The notes under the pieces: generated by a model
What the model was told of the DNA's origin: nothing
What the model saw: only the letters and a program-made list of their open reading frames with translations
Databases searched by the model: none
Position numbers and translations under genes: made by a program
Origin: an uncultured Eubacteriales bacterium
GTDB taxonomy: Bacteria > Bacillota > Clostridia > Oscillospirales > Acutalibacteraceae
Direction of reading: 5' to 3'
DNA length: 64,000 bases
NCBI GenBank assembly: GCA_934464585.1
Contig: CAKSJY010000003.1
Coordinates: forward strand, 21,211 to 85,210
Shown: positions 36,048 through 45,083 of the stretch, in pieces
Position numbering within the stretch: the first letter of the stretch is position 1
Layout of the letters: each line of letters starts with the position of its first letter

Positions 36048-37046
36048 TTGAATATAAGAGAAAAAACTGAAGAGTTAGAAGAAAAATATTTATCGCCGGA
36101 GGCCTCTCTTTCGAAAAATACATTGGGGCGAAAATATAAGCAAGATAAATGTGATATAAGAACAGAATATCAAAGAGACAGAGACCGAATTATACATTGT
36201 AAATCTTTTCGCCGATTGAAACATAAAACTCAGGTTTTTATTTCGCCTGAGGGTGATCATTATCGGACAAGACTTACTCATACATTAGAAGTTGCTCAAA
36301 TAGCAAGAACAATATCCCGAGCATTAAGACTAAATGAGGACTTAACTGAAGCAATAGCTTTGGGTCATGATTTAGGACATACACCTTTTGGACATGCAGG
36401 GGAGGATGCTCTTAATAAACTTTCGCCTTTTGGGTTTAAGCATTATAAACAGAGTGTCCGTGTGCTTGAAAAGATAGAGAATAATGGCAAAGGCCTAAAC
36501 TTAACGGCTGAGGTTCTTGATGGGATTTTGTGCCATACTTCCGGAAAGCAAGCTTTTACTGCCGAGGGCAGAATTGTTAGAATAGCGGATAGGATAGCCT
36601 ATTTAAACCATGATATAGATGATGCAAAAAGAGCGGGAGTGTTATCAGATAAAGATATTCCGGCTTATATATTGGAAACCTTAGGTGTCGAAAAAAGCCA
36701 AAGGATAAACAAGCTTATACATTCGCTTATAGAAAACAGCCATGGAAAAGACTTCTGCATGGAAGAATCTGTACAATATGCGTTTGATGAACTACATACA
36801 TTTATGTATCAAAATGTATATGATTCATATGCTAAAGCAGAAGAGGTAAAGGTACCAAGGCTTATTGGTGCATTATATGAGTATTTTATTAAACATATGG
36901 ATGAGCTTCCGGAGCAAATGAGAAAAACGTATATAGAAGAAAGTCCGGAAAATGCTGTATGTGATTATATAGCAGGGATGACAGATCGTTTTGCTGTTGA
37001 TGCCTTTCAAAAGATATTTGTTCCAAAGTCGTGGAATAATTGGTAG
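36048..37046 (+). CDS. dgt: dGTPase-like HD-domain triphosphohydrolase
   Basis: 332-residue HD-superfamily nucleotidase of the Dgt/YpgQ-related type, which cuts dGTP to deoxyguanosine and triphosphate. Metal ligands are visible in RTRLTHTLEVAQIAR (first His), ALGHDLGHTPFGHAGE (HD) and NHDIDDA (final Asp). The N-terminal DRDRIIHCKSFRRLKHKTQVF is a Dgt signature. I chose TTG 36048, with aaggag about 10 bases upstream, because a TATAAT at 36001-36006 would place the transcript start almost at the alternative ATG 36012. It precedes dnaG by 46 bases, forming the dgt-dnaG-rpoD block usual in Clostridia. Confidence 0.9.
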   Translation: MNIREKTEELEEKYLSPEASLSKNTLGRKYKQDKCDIRTEYQRDRDRIIHCKSFRRLKHKTQVFISPEGDHYRTRLTHTLEVAQIARTISRALRLNEDLTEAIALGHDLGHTPFGHAGEDALNKLSPFGFKHYKQSVRVLEKIENNGKGLNLTAEVLDGILCHTSGKQAFTAEGRIVRIADRIAYLNHDIDDAKRAGVLSDKDIPAYILETLGVEKSQRINKLIHSLIENSHGKDFCMEESVQYAFDELHTFMYQNVYDSYAKAEEVKVPRLIGALYEYFIKHMDELPEQMRKTYIEESPENAVCDYIAGMTDRFAVDAFQKIFVPKSWNNW

Positions 37047-37092
37047 GTTAGAGTTTGGGAAAGTAGATGGATATTAAAGGAGATGATACCAT

Positions 37093-38871
37093 ATGCCGTT
37101 GCCTGAGTCTTTTATGGAAGACTTAAAATTTAGGAATGATATTGTTGATGTTGTTTCTACATATGTAAACTTAAAAAGAAGTGGCCGTAATATGGTTGGA
37201 TTGTGTCCGTTTCATGGAGAAAAAACGCCCTCTTTTAATGTCTATCCAAATAACGGTTCGTTCTATTGTTTTGGTTGCGGTACAGGCGGGGATGTAATCA
37301 CATTTATAAGAATGATTGAAAATTTAGATTATATCGATGCGGTTAAGTTTTTGGCTAATAGATCGGGACTTGAGGTTCCACTTGATAATGTAGACGACAG
37401 CTTGTCAAAACTACGAAAACGAATATATGAAATTAATAGAGAAGCCGCCAGGTATTATCATTATAATTTATATAAACCGCAATCTAATGAGGCCCACTCA
37501 TATTTGAGAAACAGAGGGCTTTCCGAAAAAACTATAAAACATTTTGGGCTTGGATATTCGTCAGACTCAAGATTTGATTTGGTAAATTATCTTAAATCAA
37601 AGCATTTTACAGATGATGAACTTTTTCAATCGAATTTAGCAATAAGGAGTAAAACAGGGAGACTTATAGATAGATTTTATGATCGTGTGATGTTTCCTAT
37701 AATAGATACAAAGGGTAATGTAGTTGCTTTTGGTGGAAGAATTATGAGTGACATAAAACCTAAGTATTTAAACACATCAGATACTCCTGTGTTTAAAAAA
37801 CATCATAACCTTTTTGCACTGAACTTTGCAAAAAAAACTTGTCAGGATACCCTGATTTTGGCAGAAGGATATATGGATGTAATAGCGCTGCACCAGGCCG
37901 GTTTTGAAAATACTGTTGCAACTTTAGGAACTTCTTTAACAAAAGAGCAAGTAAGCATTATTTCACGATATACTAAAGAAGTGGTTATTGCATATGATTC
38001 CGACCAGGCAGGACAAAAAGCGACTCAAAGAGCAATTTCCATGTTTAGAGATAGTAATGTATTGGTAAAGGTTTTAACCATTCCAAGCGGGAAAGATCCA
38101 GACGAATATATAAAGTCTTTTGGAGAAAACGGAAGAATTAAATTTAAGCAACTTTTGGATAAGTCTTCGAATGATATAGAATATTCCTTGCAAAAAATAA
38201 GACTTAAATACGATTTAAACAGTACAGTTGGAAAAGTAGAGTATATAAAAGAAGCAGTAAATTTGCTTTCGGGCATAAGTGACCAGTTGGAGCGTGAAAT
38301 ATATGCTTCAAAACTTAGTGGTGAACTAAACGTTGACAAAGGTTCGATTTTGCGTCAAATTCAAAAACAACTTAAAAAAAATCGTGGGACAAGCGAAAAG
38401 AAAAAATTTCGCACTATGCAAACAAATATTGCATCGCTGAAAGATGAAATTAATCCGCAAAAAAAGGATAATCTCAGAGCAGCATATGCAGAAGAAGCAT
38501 TAATTGCTTATTTAATAAACAATCAATCGGAAGCTCATTATGTGTTTTCGAAAGTTAGTACAGAGGACTTTTTAACAGAATTTAATCGCCATATATATGG
38601 CATTTTAATAAATAGATTGAATCATAATAAGAATATAAGCCTAACGGATCTTTCAGAGGATTTTTCTATGCAGGAAATTGGCAGAATTGCAAAAATGCTT
38701 TCCTCATATGTTGAATCTGAAAATAGCGATAAGACCTTACAGGAATATATAGATGTGATTTTATATGAAAAAAATAAAATAGCGGTGAATGATGCGGCTA
38801 AAAGTGATTTGGAAGAAATTAGAGAGTATGTTGATAGGCTGAAGAAGCTTAAAAGTAGGGGGATAAACTAA
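37093..38871 (+). CDS. dnaG: DNA primase
   Basis: 592-residue RNA polymerase that lays primers for replication. Zinc-binding domain with Cys38, His41, Cys59 and Cys62 (CPFH, CFGC). The TOPRIM core has ILAEGYMDVIAL with the catalytic Glu and VIAYDSDQAGQKA with the DxD. A helical C-terminal region (about 450-592) should bind the replicative helicase DnaB. The start is ATG 37093 with aaaggaga upstream. rpoD starts on the very next base after the stop, so the two are tightly coupled. Confidence 0.97.
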   Translation: MPLPESFMEDLKFRNDIVDVVSTYVNLKRSGRNMVGLCPFHGEKTPSFNVYPNNGSFYCFGCGTGGDVITFIRMIENLDYIDAVKFLANRSGLEVPLDNVDDSLSKLRKRIYEINREAARYYHYNLYKPQSNEAHSYLRNRGLSEKTIKHFGLGYSSDSRFDLVNYLKSKHFTDDELFQSNLAIRSKTGRLIDRFYDRVMFPIIDTKGNVVAFGGRIMSDIKPKYLNTSDTPVFKKHHNLFALNFAKKTCQDTLILAEGYMDVIALHQAGFENTVATLGTSLTKEQVSIISRYTKEVVIAYDSDQAGQKATQRAISMFRDSNVLVKVLTIPSGKDPDEYIKSFGENGRIKFKQLLDKSSNDIEYSLQKIRLKYDLNSTVGKVEYIKEAVNLLSGISDQLEREIYASKLSGELNVDKGSILRQIQKQLKKNRGTSEKKKFRTMQTNIASLKDEINPQKKDNLRAAYAEEALIAYLINNQSEAHYVFSKVSTEDFLTEFNRHIYGILINRLNHNKNISLTDLSEDFSMQEIGRIAKMLSSYVESENSDKTLQEYIDVILYEKNKIAVNDAAKSDLEEIREYVDRLKKLKSRGIN

Positions 38872-39969
38872 ATGGATGCTAATAGTACACTGGCTCAAAA
38901 GAGACAAATTATAAAAGAACTGATGGAGCAGGGAAAAGCTGCAGGTCAGTTATCTACAAAAGAAATTTTAGATGCAATGGGTGAAATGGATTTTGACCCG
39001 GATCAAATCGAAAAGTTTTATGATTCTTTAGAAAACTTAGGCGTAGAGATAGTAGAGGATTTTGATGATGTAATCGACGATTTATCGGTAGAGGAATACG
39101 AACATCTCGAGAAAGATTCATCTGAATCACCAAATAGTGTATCTGTAGATGACCCGGTAAAAGTTTATTTAAAAGAAATAGGCGTTGTACCTCTACTAAA
39201 ATCTAAGGATGAAATTGACCTTGCAATAAGAGTTGCAAACGGAGATAAAGAAGCTAAAAAAATATTAACAGACGCCAACTTAAGATTGGTTGTAAGTATT
39301 GCAAAGAGATATTTAGGAAGAGGAATGCATTTCCTAGACTTGATACAAGAGGGTAACTTAGGTCTAATAAAGGCAGTTGAAAAGTTTGATTATAAAAAAG
39401 GATTTAAGTTTTCAACATATGCTACATGGTGGATTAGACAAGCTATTACCAGGGCAATTGCCGACCAGGCAAGGACAATACGTATACCGGTTCATATGGT
39501 AGAAACAATTAACAAGGTAAAAAAGGTTTCTAATCAGCTTTTGCACACAAACGGACATGATCCATCAGTCGAAGAAATAGCAGAAGAGTTGAACTTGCCA
39601 ACAGAAAAAGTAAGGGAAATAATTAGAGCATCTCAGGAACCGGTATCTCTTGAAACTCCAATCGGAGAAGAAGAAGACAGCCATTTGGGTGACTTTATTC
39701 CTGATGATGATGCACCGGCTCCAGTAGATGCAGCATCACAGATTTTTCTAAAGGAACAACTTTCTGAAGTTTTAGATACACTTACTCCAAGAGAAGAAAA
39801 GGTTTTGCGTCTTCGTTTCGGTTTAGGTGACGGTAGAGCAAGAACATTGGAGGAAGTTGGAAAAGAATTTAATGTTACAAGAGAAAGAATAAGACAAATA
39901 GAAGCAAAAGCACTTAGAAAACTTCGTCATCCAAGCAGAAGCAAAAAATTAAAAGATTTTCTTGATTAA
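38872..39969 (+). CDS. rpoD: Principal sigma factor RpoD (sigma-A)
   Basis: 365-residue group 1 sigma factor. A short region 1.1 (about 1-80) with an acidic stretch is followed by region 1.2 ([16 protein letters not shown]), region 2 with [18 protein letters not shown] and the -10-reading [17 protein letters not shown], region 3, and region 4.2 with [24 protein letters not shown] reading the -35. The promoters listed in this window, TTGACA-N17-TATAAT type, fit this factor. ATG 38872 has ggggga upstream. The adjacent Rrf2 gene overlaps its end slightly in frame, with its true start 13 bases on. Confidence 0.98.
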   Translation: MDANSTLAQKRQIIKELMEQGKAAGQLSTKEILDAMGEMDFDPDQIEKFYDSLENLGVEIVEDFDDVIDDLSVEEYEHLEKDSSESPNSVSVDDPVKVYLKEIGVVPLLKSKDEIDLAIRVANGDKEAKKILTDANLRLVVSIAKRYLGRGMHFLDLIQEGNLGLIKAVEKFDYKKGFKFSTYATWWIRQAITRAIADQARTIRIPVHMVETINKVKKVSNQLLHTNGHDPSVEEIAEELNLPTEKVREIIRASQEPVSLETPIGEEEDSHLGDFIPDDDAPAPVDAASQIFLKEQLSEVLDTLTPREEKVLRLRFGLGDGRARTLEEVGKEFNVTRERIRQIEAKALRKLRHPSRSKKLKDFLD

Positions 39970-39982
39970 AGGGGAGAATGAT

Positions 39983-40363
39983 TTGCATATTACACTTGAA
40001 GCAGACTATGCTGTTAGAATAGTAGAGTTTTTAGCGTCTTGCGATTCTAAAAAAGATGCAGCGACAATTTCAGCAAATACAAAAGTATCTCTAAGATTTT
40101 CTCTTAAAATATTAAGGAAACTTGTGTCGAGTGGAATAGTAAGATCCTTTAAAGGAGCTAAAGGTGGATATGAATTAAATCGCCCTCCTAAGGATATTAC
40201 TCTAAGACAGGTTATAGAAGCTGTTGAGGGACCATACTGCATAAGCCGATGTGTTGAAGAAGGCTATTTATGTAACCATAATTATTGCAAATTTAATAAG
40301 GTATATAATGAAATCTCGATGATGGTTCGAAAAAAACTTGACGAGGTAAATTTCTCGATATAG
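39983..40363 (+). CDS. Rrf2 family transcriptional regulator with a four-cysteine cluster
   Basis: 126-residue winged-helix regulator. N-terminal HITLEADYAVRIVEFLA, a recognition helix region in ISANTKVSLRFSLKILRKL, and the wing KGAKGGYELNRPP. After the dimer helix comes CISRCVEEGYLCNHNYC, with four Cys in a short span, the place where IscR, NsrR and RsrR bind an iron-sulphur cluster; redox or iron sensing is inferred. The start is TTG 39983 with aggggag upstream. It is the last gene of dgt-dnaG-rpoD, an unusual neighbour, since no iron-sulphur genes are close. Confidence 0.9.
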   Translation: MHITLEADYAVRIVEFLASCDSKKDAATISANTKVSLRFSLKILRKLVSSGIVRSFKGAKGGYELNRPPKDITLRQVIEAVEGPYCISRCVEEGYLCNHNYCKFNKVYNEISMMVRKKLDEVNFSI

Positions 40364-40371
40364 CAATAACA

Positions 40372-40393
40372 AAAGCCCTTTCTAGGGCTTTTT
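40372..40393 (+). terminator. Terminator of the dgt-dnaG-rpoD-rrf2 operon
   Basis: 8-bp stem AAAGCCCT / AGGGCTTT with loop ttct, then TT and an AT-rich tail. Confidence 0.88.
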
Positions 40394-40411
40394 ATTTATG
40401 AATTTGTAATA

Positions 40412-40440
40412 TTGAATATTTAAATTACCAATAGTATAGA
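40412..40440 (+). promoter_or_regulatory. Sigma-A promoter of birA
   Basis: TTGAAT, 17-base spacer, TATAGA. The transcript would start near 40447, so the longer in-frame start at 40441 is unlikely. Confidence 0.6.
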
Positions 40441-40479
40441 TTGTCATCGGCTTTTAAACTACTAAAAAGGAGTAAAAAT

Positions 40480-41298
40480 GTGATTTATGAAAAATTTATA
40501 CTAAAAAAAGAAAATGACGGACTTTCAAAAGATAACATACTTGCAAGGTTAGAAACGAAATTCATTGCTAAAAATATATATTTTTATAAATCTACAGATT
40601 CGACCAATACAAGAGCAATTATTGAGTCTAGGGAAAATGCTCCGAACGGCAGTTTGTTTGTTGCAGAAAATCAAACTGCAGGTAGCGGACGTATGGGAAG
40701 AACATGGGATTCATCAGAAGGTAAGGACATTTTGATGTCTGTATTGCTTTATGTGGATATACCTATTGATGAAATATCAAAAATTACTTTAATTGTCGGG
40801 CTTTCATTATGTAAGTTTTTAAGACGAAAAATAGGAATAGATGCTAAGATAAAATGGCCTAATGACATTGTTGTAGGCTCAAAAAAACTTTGTGGTATTT
40901 TAGTAAAAACGTCAATTTTAGAAAAACGAACCGCTACTGCGGTTGGAATAGGGATAAATGTAAACTCGAATAACTTTAACAAAGATATAGCACAAAAAGC
41001 AACTTCACTCTATAATGAAACTGGGGTAAAGTTCAACAGATGTAGTCTTATAGCGGACATGCTAAAATACCTTGAAAAGGATTATTCTAAATTTTTAAAA
41101 ACACATAAGATACCAAAGGCTTATAACAAATTATGTTGCAGTATAAATAGAGAAGTTACTGCGATAAAGGATGGAAAAAGTATTATGGGAATTGCCTGTG
41201 GTATTGATCAAATGGGGAACTTAAAAATTAGATGTGATGGTAACATATATACAGTAAACTCTGGTGAGGTGTTGGTTCAGGGTATATATAATTCATAA
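40480..41298 (+). CDS. birA: Biotin-[acetyl-CoA-carboxylase] ligase, class I (no DNA-binding domain)
   Basis: 272-residue biotin protein ligase that activates biotin as biotinyl-5'-AMP and attaches it to biotin carboxyl carrier protein. Catalytic features: STDSTNTRA, NQTAGSGRMGRTWDS (the GxGxxG biotin-AMP loop), KWPNDIVVG with the catalytic Lys, KLCGILVK, VGIGINVN, and a C-terminal SH3-like domain. The N-terminal winged helix that makes class II BirA a repressor is absent; only about 40 residues precede the catalytic domain. The start is GTG 40480 with aaaggag 7 bases upstream. It has its own promoter. Confidence 0.95.
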   Translation: MIYEKFILKKENDGLSKDNILARLETKFIAKNIYFYKSTDSTNTRAIIESRENAPNGSLFVAENQTAGSGRMGRTWDSSEGKDILMSVLLYVDIPIDEISKITLIVGLSLCKFLRRKIGIDAKIKWPNDIVVGSKKLCGILVKTSILEKRTATAVGIGINVNSNNFNKDIAQKATSLYNETGVKFNRCSLIADMLKYLEKDYSKFLKTHKIPKAYNKLCCSINREVTAIKDGKSIMGIACGIDQMGNLKIRCDGNIYTVNSGEVLVQGIYNS

Positions 41299-41317
41299 TC
41301 GGAGCTTTTTAAATAGT

Positions 41318-41839
41318 TTAATGGAAAAGCAGGCTTACAGTGATAATAGAGACTATAAAGCCTACAAAGTCCCCGATTAATGCTGCCGGAATTGTATGCC
41401 GGGTGTTTTTTATGCCAACAGCTCCGAAATATATAGCAATAGCATAGAAGGTTGTTTCGGTAGATCCTATCATTACAGATGCAACACGACCAGCAAAACT
41501 GTCGACTCCTGCTACTGAGAATATGGTATCTAAAAAGGCAATAGAACCACTTCCGGATATAGGCCTTAAAAAGGCTAATGGTAAAACTATAGGTGGAATA
41601 TGAAAGTAGTTGGCGACAGGAGAAATAAACTCTGTGAACATATCAAGTGCCCCAGAGGCCTTTAACATGTTAACAGATACTATAAGTCCTATAAGAGAAG
41701 GTGCGATTGCGGCGGTAGACTTCATCCCCTCTGTCGCACCTTTTACAAATGTGTCGAATACAGGTACATTTTTTAGAAATCCAAGAATTATAATTATAAA
41801 AATTATAGTTGGAACGACAAATGCTCCAAACTTATCCAA
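41318..41839 (-). CDS. spmB: Spore maturation protein B
   Basis: 173-residue membrane protein of the nucleoside-recognition (Gate) family. SpmA and SpmB together are needed for spore core dehydration in Bacillus, though homologues also occur in non-sporulating bacteria. Hydrophobic segments run along the sequence, with the conserved ARP-like FLRPISGSGSIAFLDTI and GSTETTFYAIAIYFGAVGI. The start is TTG 41839 with gaaaggagagg upstream; it overlaps the spmA stop by 8 bases, showing translational coupling. Minus-strand pair with spmA, convergent with birA; only 20 bases separate the two stop codons. Confidence 0.9.
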   Translation of the reverse strand: MDKFGAFVVPTIIFIIIILGFLKNVPVFDTFVKGATEGMKSTAAIAPSLIGLIVSVNMLKASGALDMFTEFISPVANYFHIPPIVLPLAFLRPISGSGSIAFLDTIFSVAGVDSFAGRVASVMIGSTETTFYAIAIYFGAVGIKNTRHTIPAALIGDFVGFIVSIITVSLLFH

Positions 41840-42419
41840 GATGATTACCTCTCCTTTCAAGTATTTTTGAGGTAATGACTCCTGCTAATAATGCGCATAT
41901 GGAAGTTATCCAAATTGCGGGAAGTATGTCGAGTGGAGAAGCAGAGCCATGTTTTTGGCGTAATATAGTCATCATGGTAGGCATGATTTGTAGGGAGGCT
42001 GTATTTATTACAACAAACATTACCATTGCATTTGTGGCAGACTTAGGATTGGGATTATTTTTTTGCATTTCCTTCATAGCCATTATCCCCATAGGTGTGG
42101 CAGCGTTTCCAAGCCCGAGTAAATTAGCGGTTATATTCATACATATGGCCTTCATTTCTCGACTTTTACTGTCGTACATTGGAAAAATCTTTTTTAATAT
42201 AGGAGAAAATAATTTTGCAAGTGCCGATGTCAATCCGCTTTTTTCGGCAATATTCATCAATCCTGTCCATAAACACATCATTCCAAGCATCGAAATTAAA
42301 AGCCCTACAGAGTCTTCGGCACCGGAAAATACAGATTTTGAGAGTTCGTCAATGCGTCCTGTTGTGAGTGCACACACCACACTTATAATAATTAGGGCTC
42401 CCCAGATATAATTTAGCAC
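41832..42419 (-). CDS. spmA: Spore maturation protein A
   Basis: 195-residue membrane protein, partner of SpmB. Conserved features are LNYIWGALIIISVV at the start, FSGAEDSVGLLISMLG, LGLGNAATPMGIMAMKEM (the Gate-family core) and MFVVINTASLQIMPTMM. I chose GTG 42419 because the family starts with MLNYIW or similar; GTG codons at 42431 and 42428 are in frame alternatives. Ribosome binding is weak (ggtga). First gene of the spmA-spmB pair, divergent from the AbrB-type regulator gene. I see no clear sigma-E or sigma-G promoter. Confidence 0.9.
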   Translation of the reverse strand: MLNYIWGALIIISVVCALTTGRIDELSKSVFSGAEDSVGLLISMLGMMCLWTGLMNIAEKSGLTSALAKLFSPILKKIFPMYDSKSREMKAICMNITANLLGLGNAATPMGIMAMKEMQKNNPNPKSATNAMVMFVVINTASLQIMPTMMTILRQKHGSASPLDILPAIWITSICALLAGVITSKILERRGNHLG

Positions 42420-42498
42420 AAAAATCACCACATTTACTCATTAAATTTATAAATATGTTAGAATATATGATATATTGTTAAAAAATTGACTTTAAATG

Positions 42499-42527
42499 TT
42501 GACATAATTGGAAAATAATAGTACAAT
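42499..42527 (+). promoter_or_regulatory. Sigma-A promoter of the AbrB-type regulator
   Basis: TTGACA, 17-base spacer, TACAAT; the leader is about 50 bases. Confidence 0.8.
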
Positions 42528-42585
42528 AATATCGTAGTTTGACAGTTATTGACATTACAAAAAAATTAAGAAGGGGCGTTTCTAT

Positions 42586-42825
42586 ATGAAGTCAACGGGT
42601 ATAGTAAGAAGAGTGGATTCATTAGGAAGGATCGTTTTGCCGATAGAGCTAAGAAATTTGCTAAACATCGATCCGAAAGATTCTCTTGAAATTTTTGTAG
42701 AGGGTTCTACAATTATGTTAAAAAAATATGAACCACAATGCACTTTTTGCGATAGCGGAGATGAAGTTGTTCATTTTAAAGGAAAAAATGTTTGCAAGAA
42801 ATGTATTGCAGAGCTTAGCAAGTAA
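42586..42825 (+). CDS. AbrB-family transition-state regulator with C-terminal zinc finger
   Basis: 79-residue DNA-binding protein. N-terminal swapped-hairpin AbrB domain: STGIVRRVDSLGRIVLPIELR and KDSLEIFVEGSTIMLKKY. Unlike Bacillus AbrB, the C-terminus has CTFC and CKKC spaced by about 17 residues, a probable zinc ribbon used for oligomerisation; this form is common in Clostridia. ATG 42586 has aaggggc upstream and a strong sigma-A promoter. In Bacillus, AbrB represses post-exponential genes; its targets here are unknown. It is divergent from spmA. Confidence 0.93.
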   Translation: MKSTGIVRRVDSLGRIVLPIELRNLLNIDPKDSLEIFVEGSTIMLKKYEPQCTFCDSGDEVVHFKGKNVCKKCIAELSK

Positions 42826-42840
42826 TTTAAAGAGAATACC

Positions 42841-42870
42841 GGCCATTAAATGCCTAATCATTTAATGGCC
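42841..42870. terminator. Hairpin between the AbrB-type gene and tRNA-Thr
   Basis: Perfect 12-bp inverted repeat GGCCATTAAATG / CATTTAATGGCC with loop cctaat. It is followed by A rather than T on this strand, so it is a weak terminator on sequence grounds. Confidence 0.5.
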
Positions 42871-42890
42871 AAAAAATTAATAAAAAATGC

Positions 42891-42919
42891 TTGACAAGCC
42901 TAATATGTCATGATATACT
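42891..42919 (+). promoter_or_regulatory. Strong promoter of the tRNA operon
   Basis: Perfect -35 TTGACA, 17-base spacer, TATACT, about 24 bases before the 5' end of tRNA-Thr. Confidence 0.9.
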
Positions 42920-42942
42920 TATAGAGTACTAATTCGGTACAC

Positions 42943-43018
42943 GCTGGTGTAGCTCAGTTGGTAGAGCAGCTGATTTGTAATCAGCAGGTCGGGGGTTCGA
43001 GTCCGTCCACCAGCTCCA
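42943..43018 (+). tRNA. trnT: tRNA-Thr (anticodon TGT)
   Basis: Cloverleaf of 76 bases: acceptor GCTGGTG/CACCAGC, D-arm GCTC..GAGC, anticodon stem GCTGA/TCAGC with loop TTTGTAA (anticodon at 42976-42978), and a T-arm around GTTCGAG. The discriminator is T and CCA is encoded. Confidence 0.98.
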
Positions 43019-43065
43019 CTCTTATTAATCTAATAAGAGTATATAACAATTATCATTGCGTATGT

Positions 43066-43150
43066 GGGAGATTTCCCGAGTGGCCAAAGGGGGCAGACTG
43101 TAAATCTGTTGTCAGTGACTTCGGTGGTTCGAATCCACCATCTCCCACCA
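43066..43150 (+). tRNA. trnY: tRNA-Tyr (anticodon GTA)
   Basis: Class II tRNA of 85 bases with a long variable arm. Acceptor GGGAGAT/ATCTCCC, anticodon loop CTGTAAA with GTA, T-stem GGTGG/CCACC, discriminator A and encoded CCA. It follows tRNA-Thr by 47 bases in one transcript. Confidence 0.98.
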
Positions 43151-43155
43151 ATATT

Positions 43156-43186
43156 AAGCACTTGCATTTTTGTAAGTGCTTTTTTT
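43156..43186 (+). terminator. Terminator of the tRNA operon
   Basis: Stem AAGCACTTGCA / TGTAAGTGCTT with one G-U pair and a tttt loop, followed by a run of seven T overlapping the stem. Confidence 0.92.
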
Positions 43187-43298
43187 GGGTGTTAATGTAG
43201 AGCTAAACTTGATTTCAGCTGATATTAATTATATGTAACAAGCATATTTGATTATAACCTTTTTATGGATAATATGGGTAAATTAAGATAAATATTCC

Positions 43299-43328
43299 TT
43301 GACATCTCATAGGCTTAAGTACTAAAAT
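43299..43328 (+). promoter_or_regulatory. Possible promoter in the gap before rny
   Basis: TTGACA with TAAAAT at 18-base spacing. It lies in the 282-base gap 43187-43468, which otherwise holds no gene or structure I can name. The leader would be about 130 bases. Confidence 0.5.
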
Positions 43329-43468
43329 GATATAGTATAATTATGTTAAAATGAGAATGCAATGGGCATATAGTTATACATTTAAAATTTTATGATTTTA
43401 ACTAAAGCTGGTTTTTAATATAGCTTAAAATCAATTAATTTATAAAGACAAGGAGGTGCCAAATTAGG

Positions 43469-45022
43469 TTGGCAAACTTATTAACAATTTTGTTAGCAGT
43501 GTTGATAGGTATAGTTTTTGCTGTTTTAGGGTTCTATTTTGGATTTAATTATCGTAAAAACGAAGCTGAAAAGGCTATTGGTTCTGCTGAACAAGAAGCA
43601 AACAGAATATTAAGTGATGCAATCAATCTTTCCGAAACTAAGAAGAAAGAGGCTATCTTAGAAGGAAAGGATGAAATCCACAGATTACGTGTTGAAACGG
43701 AAAAAGAACTTTCTGATCGTAGAAGGGATATCCAACGCCAAGAAAGAAGGTTCATCCAAAAGGAAGAGTCTCTCGATAGAAAACTTGAAAATGTAGACAG
43801 ACGCGAAGAAGCACTTTCGTCTAAATTAAAAGAAGCAGATAAAAAGCTTGAGGAAGCAGAGGAAATTAAGGCAAATCAATTAAAAGAATTGGAATCTATA
43901 TCAGGCTTAACCAAAGATCAAGCAAAAGGATTTTTGCTTAAAAATCTCGAAGATGAACTGGTCCATGAAAAGGCGATTAAAATCATGGATATCGAACAGC
44001 AAACAAAAGATGAATCAACAAAAAAGGCACGCGAAATTATTGCATTGGCAATACAGCGTTGTGCAGGAGATTATGTTGCAGAGGAAACCATATCTGTAGT
44101 TCCGCTTCCGAACGACGAAATGAAGGGCCGTATTATCGGAAGAGAAGGCAGAAATATACGTTCTATAGAAACTTTGACAGGTGTAGATCTAATTATAGAT
44201 GATACCCCGGAAGCAATTACATTATCGAGCTTCGATCCAATAAGAAGAGAGGTCGCTCGTGTAGCACTTGAAAAACTTATCACAGACGGTCGTATTCATC
44301 CGGCAAAAATCGAAGAGGTTATTTCAAGAGCTAAGGCTGAGGTCGATGCAGTAATTAAAGAAGAAGGTCAAAGAGCAGTAATAAATGCCGGAGTAAACGG
44401 CATCCATCATGAACTTGTAAAACTTTTAGGCCGTTTGAGATATAGAACAAGTTACGGGCAAAATGTATTGAATCATTCACTAGAAGTTTCTCATCTATCA
44501 GGATTTATTGCATCAGAGTTGGGTCTTGACCCAACTATCGCAAAAAGAGCAGGCTTACTTCATGATATAGGAAAGGCTTTAGATCATGAGGTTGAAGGTT
44601 CACATATTGAATTGGGCGTTGAAGTTGCAAGGAAATATCGAGAGAGTGAAGCTGTTATACATGCAATACATGCTCACCATGGAGATGTAGAGGTAAAAAC
44701 AATTATTGCTTGTATTGTCCAGGCAGCAGATGCAATCTCTGCAGCAAGACCTGGAGCAAGAAGAGAGAACTTGGAAAACTACATAAAACGTCTTGAGAAA
44801 TTAGAGGAAGTAGCATCTTCGTTTAATGGAGTCGATAATTGCTTTGCAATACAGGCAGGACGTGAAATTCGTGTTATTGTCAAACCTGAAGTTATTAGCG
44901 ATGATGAAATGGTTATTTTAGCTAGAGATATATGCAAAAGAATCGAATCAGAGCTTGATTACCCGGGTCAGATAAAAGTAAACATGATAAGGGAAAGCCG
45001 TACGGTAGAATACGCGAAATAA
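43469..45022 (+). CDS. rny: Ribonuclease Y
   Basis: 517-residue membrane-anchored endoribonuclease that starts bulk mRNA decay in Firmicutes. An N-terminal membrane helix (about 3-24) is followed by a coiled coil rich in Glu, Lys and Arg (about 28-160), a KH domain with [14 protein letters not shown] near 212-225, and the HD domain with [12 protein letters not shown] near 365. The start is TTG 43469; aggaggt ends 11 bases upstream, slightly far. rny-ymdB-spoVS is the B. subtilis order, though here a hairpin stands between rny and ymdB. Confidence 0.97.
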   Translation: MANLLTILLAVLIGIVFAVLGFYFGFNYRKNEAEKAIGSAEQEANRILSDAINLSETKKKEAILEGKDEIHRLRVETEKELSDRRRDIQRQERRFIQKEESLDRKLENVDRREEALSSKLKEADKKLEEAEEIKANQLKELESISGLTKDQAKGFLLKNLEDELVHEKAIKIMDIEQQTKDESTKKAREIIALAIQRCAGDYVAEETISVVPLPNDEMKGRIIGREGRNIRSIETLTGVDLIIDDTPEAITLSSFDPIRREVARVALEKLITDGRIHPAKIEEVISRAKAEVDAVIKEEGQRAVINAGVNGIHHELVKLLGRLRYRTSYGQNVLNHSLEVSHLSGFIASELGLDPTIAKRAGLLHDIGKALDHEVEGSHIELGVEVARKYRESEAVIHAIHAHHGDVEVKTIIACIVQAADAISAARPGARRENLENYIKRLEKLEEVASSFNGVDNCFAIQAGREIRVIVKPEVISDDEMVILARDICKRIESELDYPGQIKVNMIRESRTVEYAK

Positions 45023-45027
45023 TTCTA

Positions 45028-45060
45028 AGGGGACAGGGTACCAGGCTCTGTTCCCCTTTT
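45028..45060 (+). terminator. Hairpin with T-tail between rny and ymdB
   Basis: AGGGGACAG pairs with CTGTTCCCCT (one bulge) across an 11-base loop, followed by a short T-run. It could attenuate transcription into ymdB or end a fraction of rny transcripts. Confidence 0.65.
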
Positions 45061-45083
45061 ATTTAGTAAAGGAAGATATATTT

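Noticed and set aside
42958..43200. 80-codon plus-strand frame across the tRNA genes
   Set aside because: It runs through tRNA-Thr and tRNA-Tyr; the RNA cloverleaves explain the sequence.
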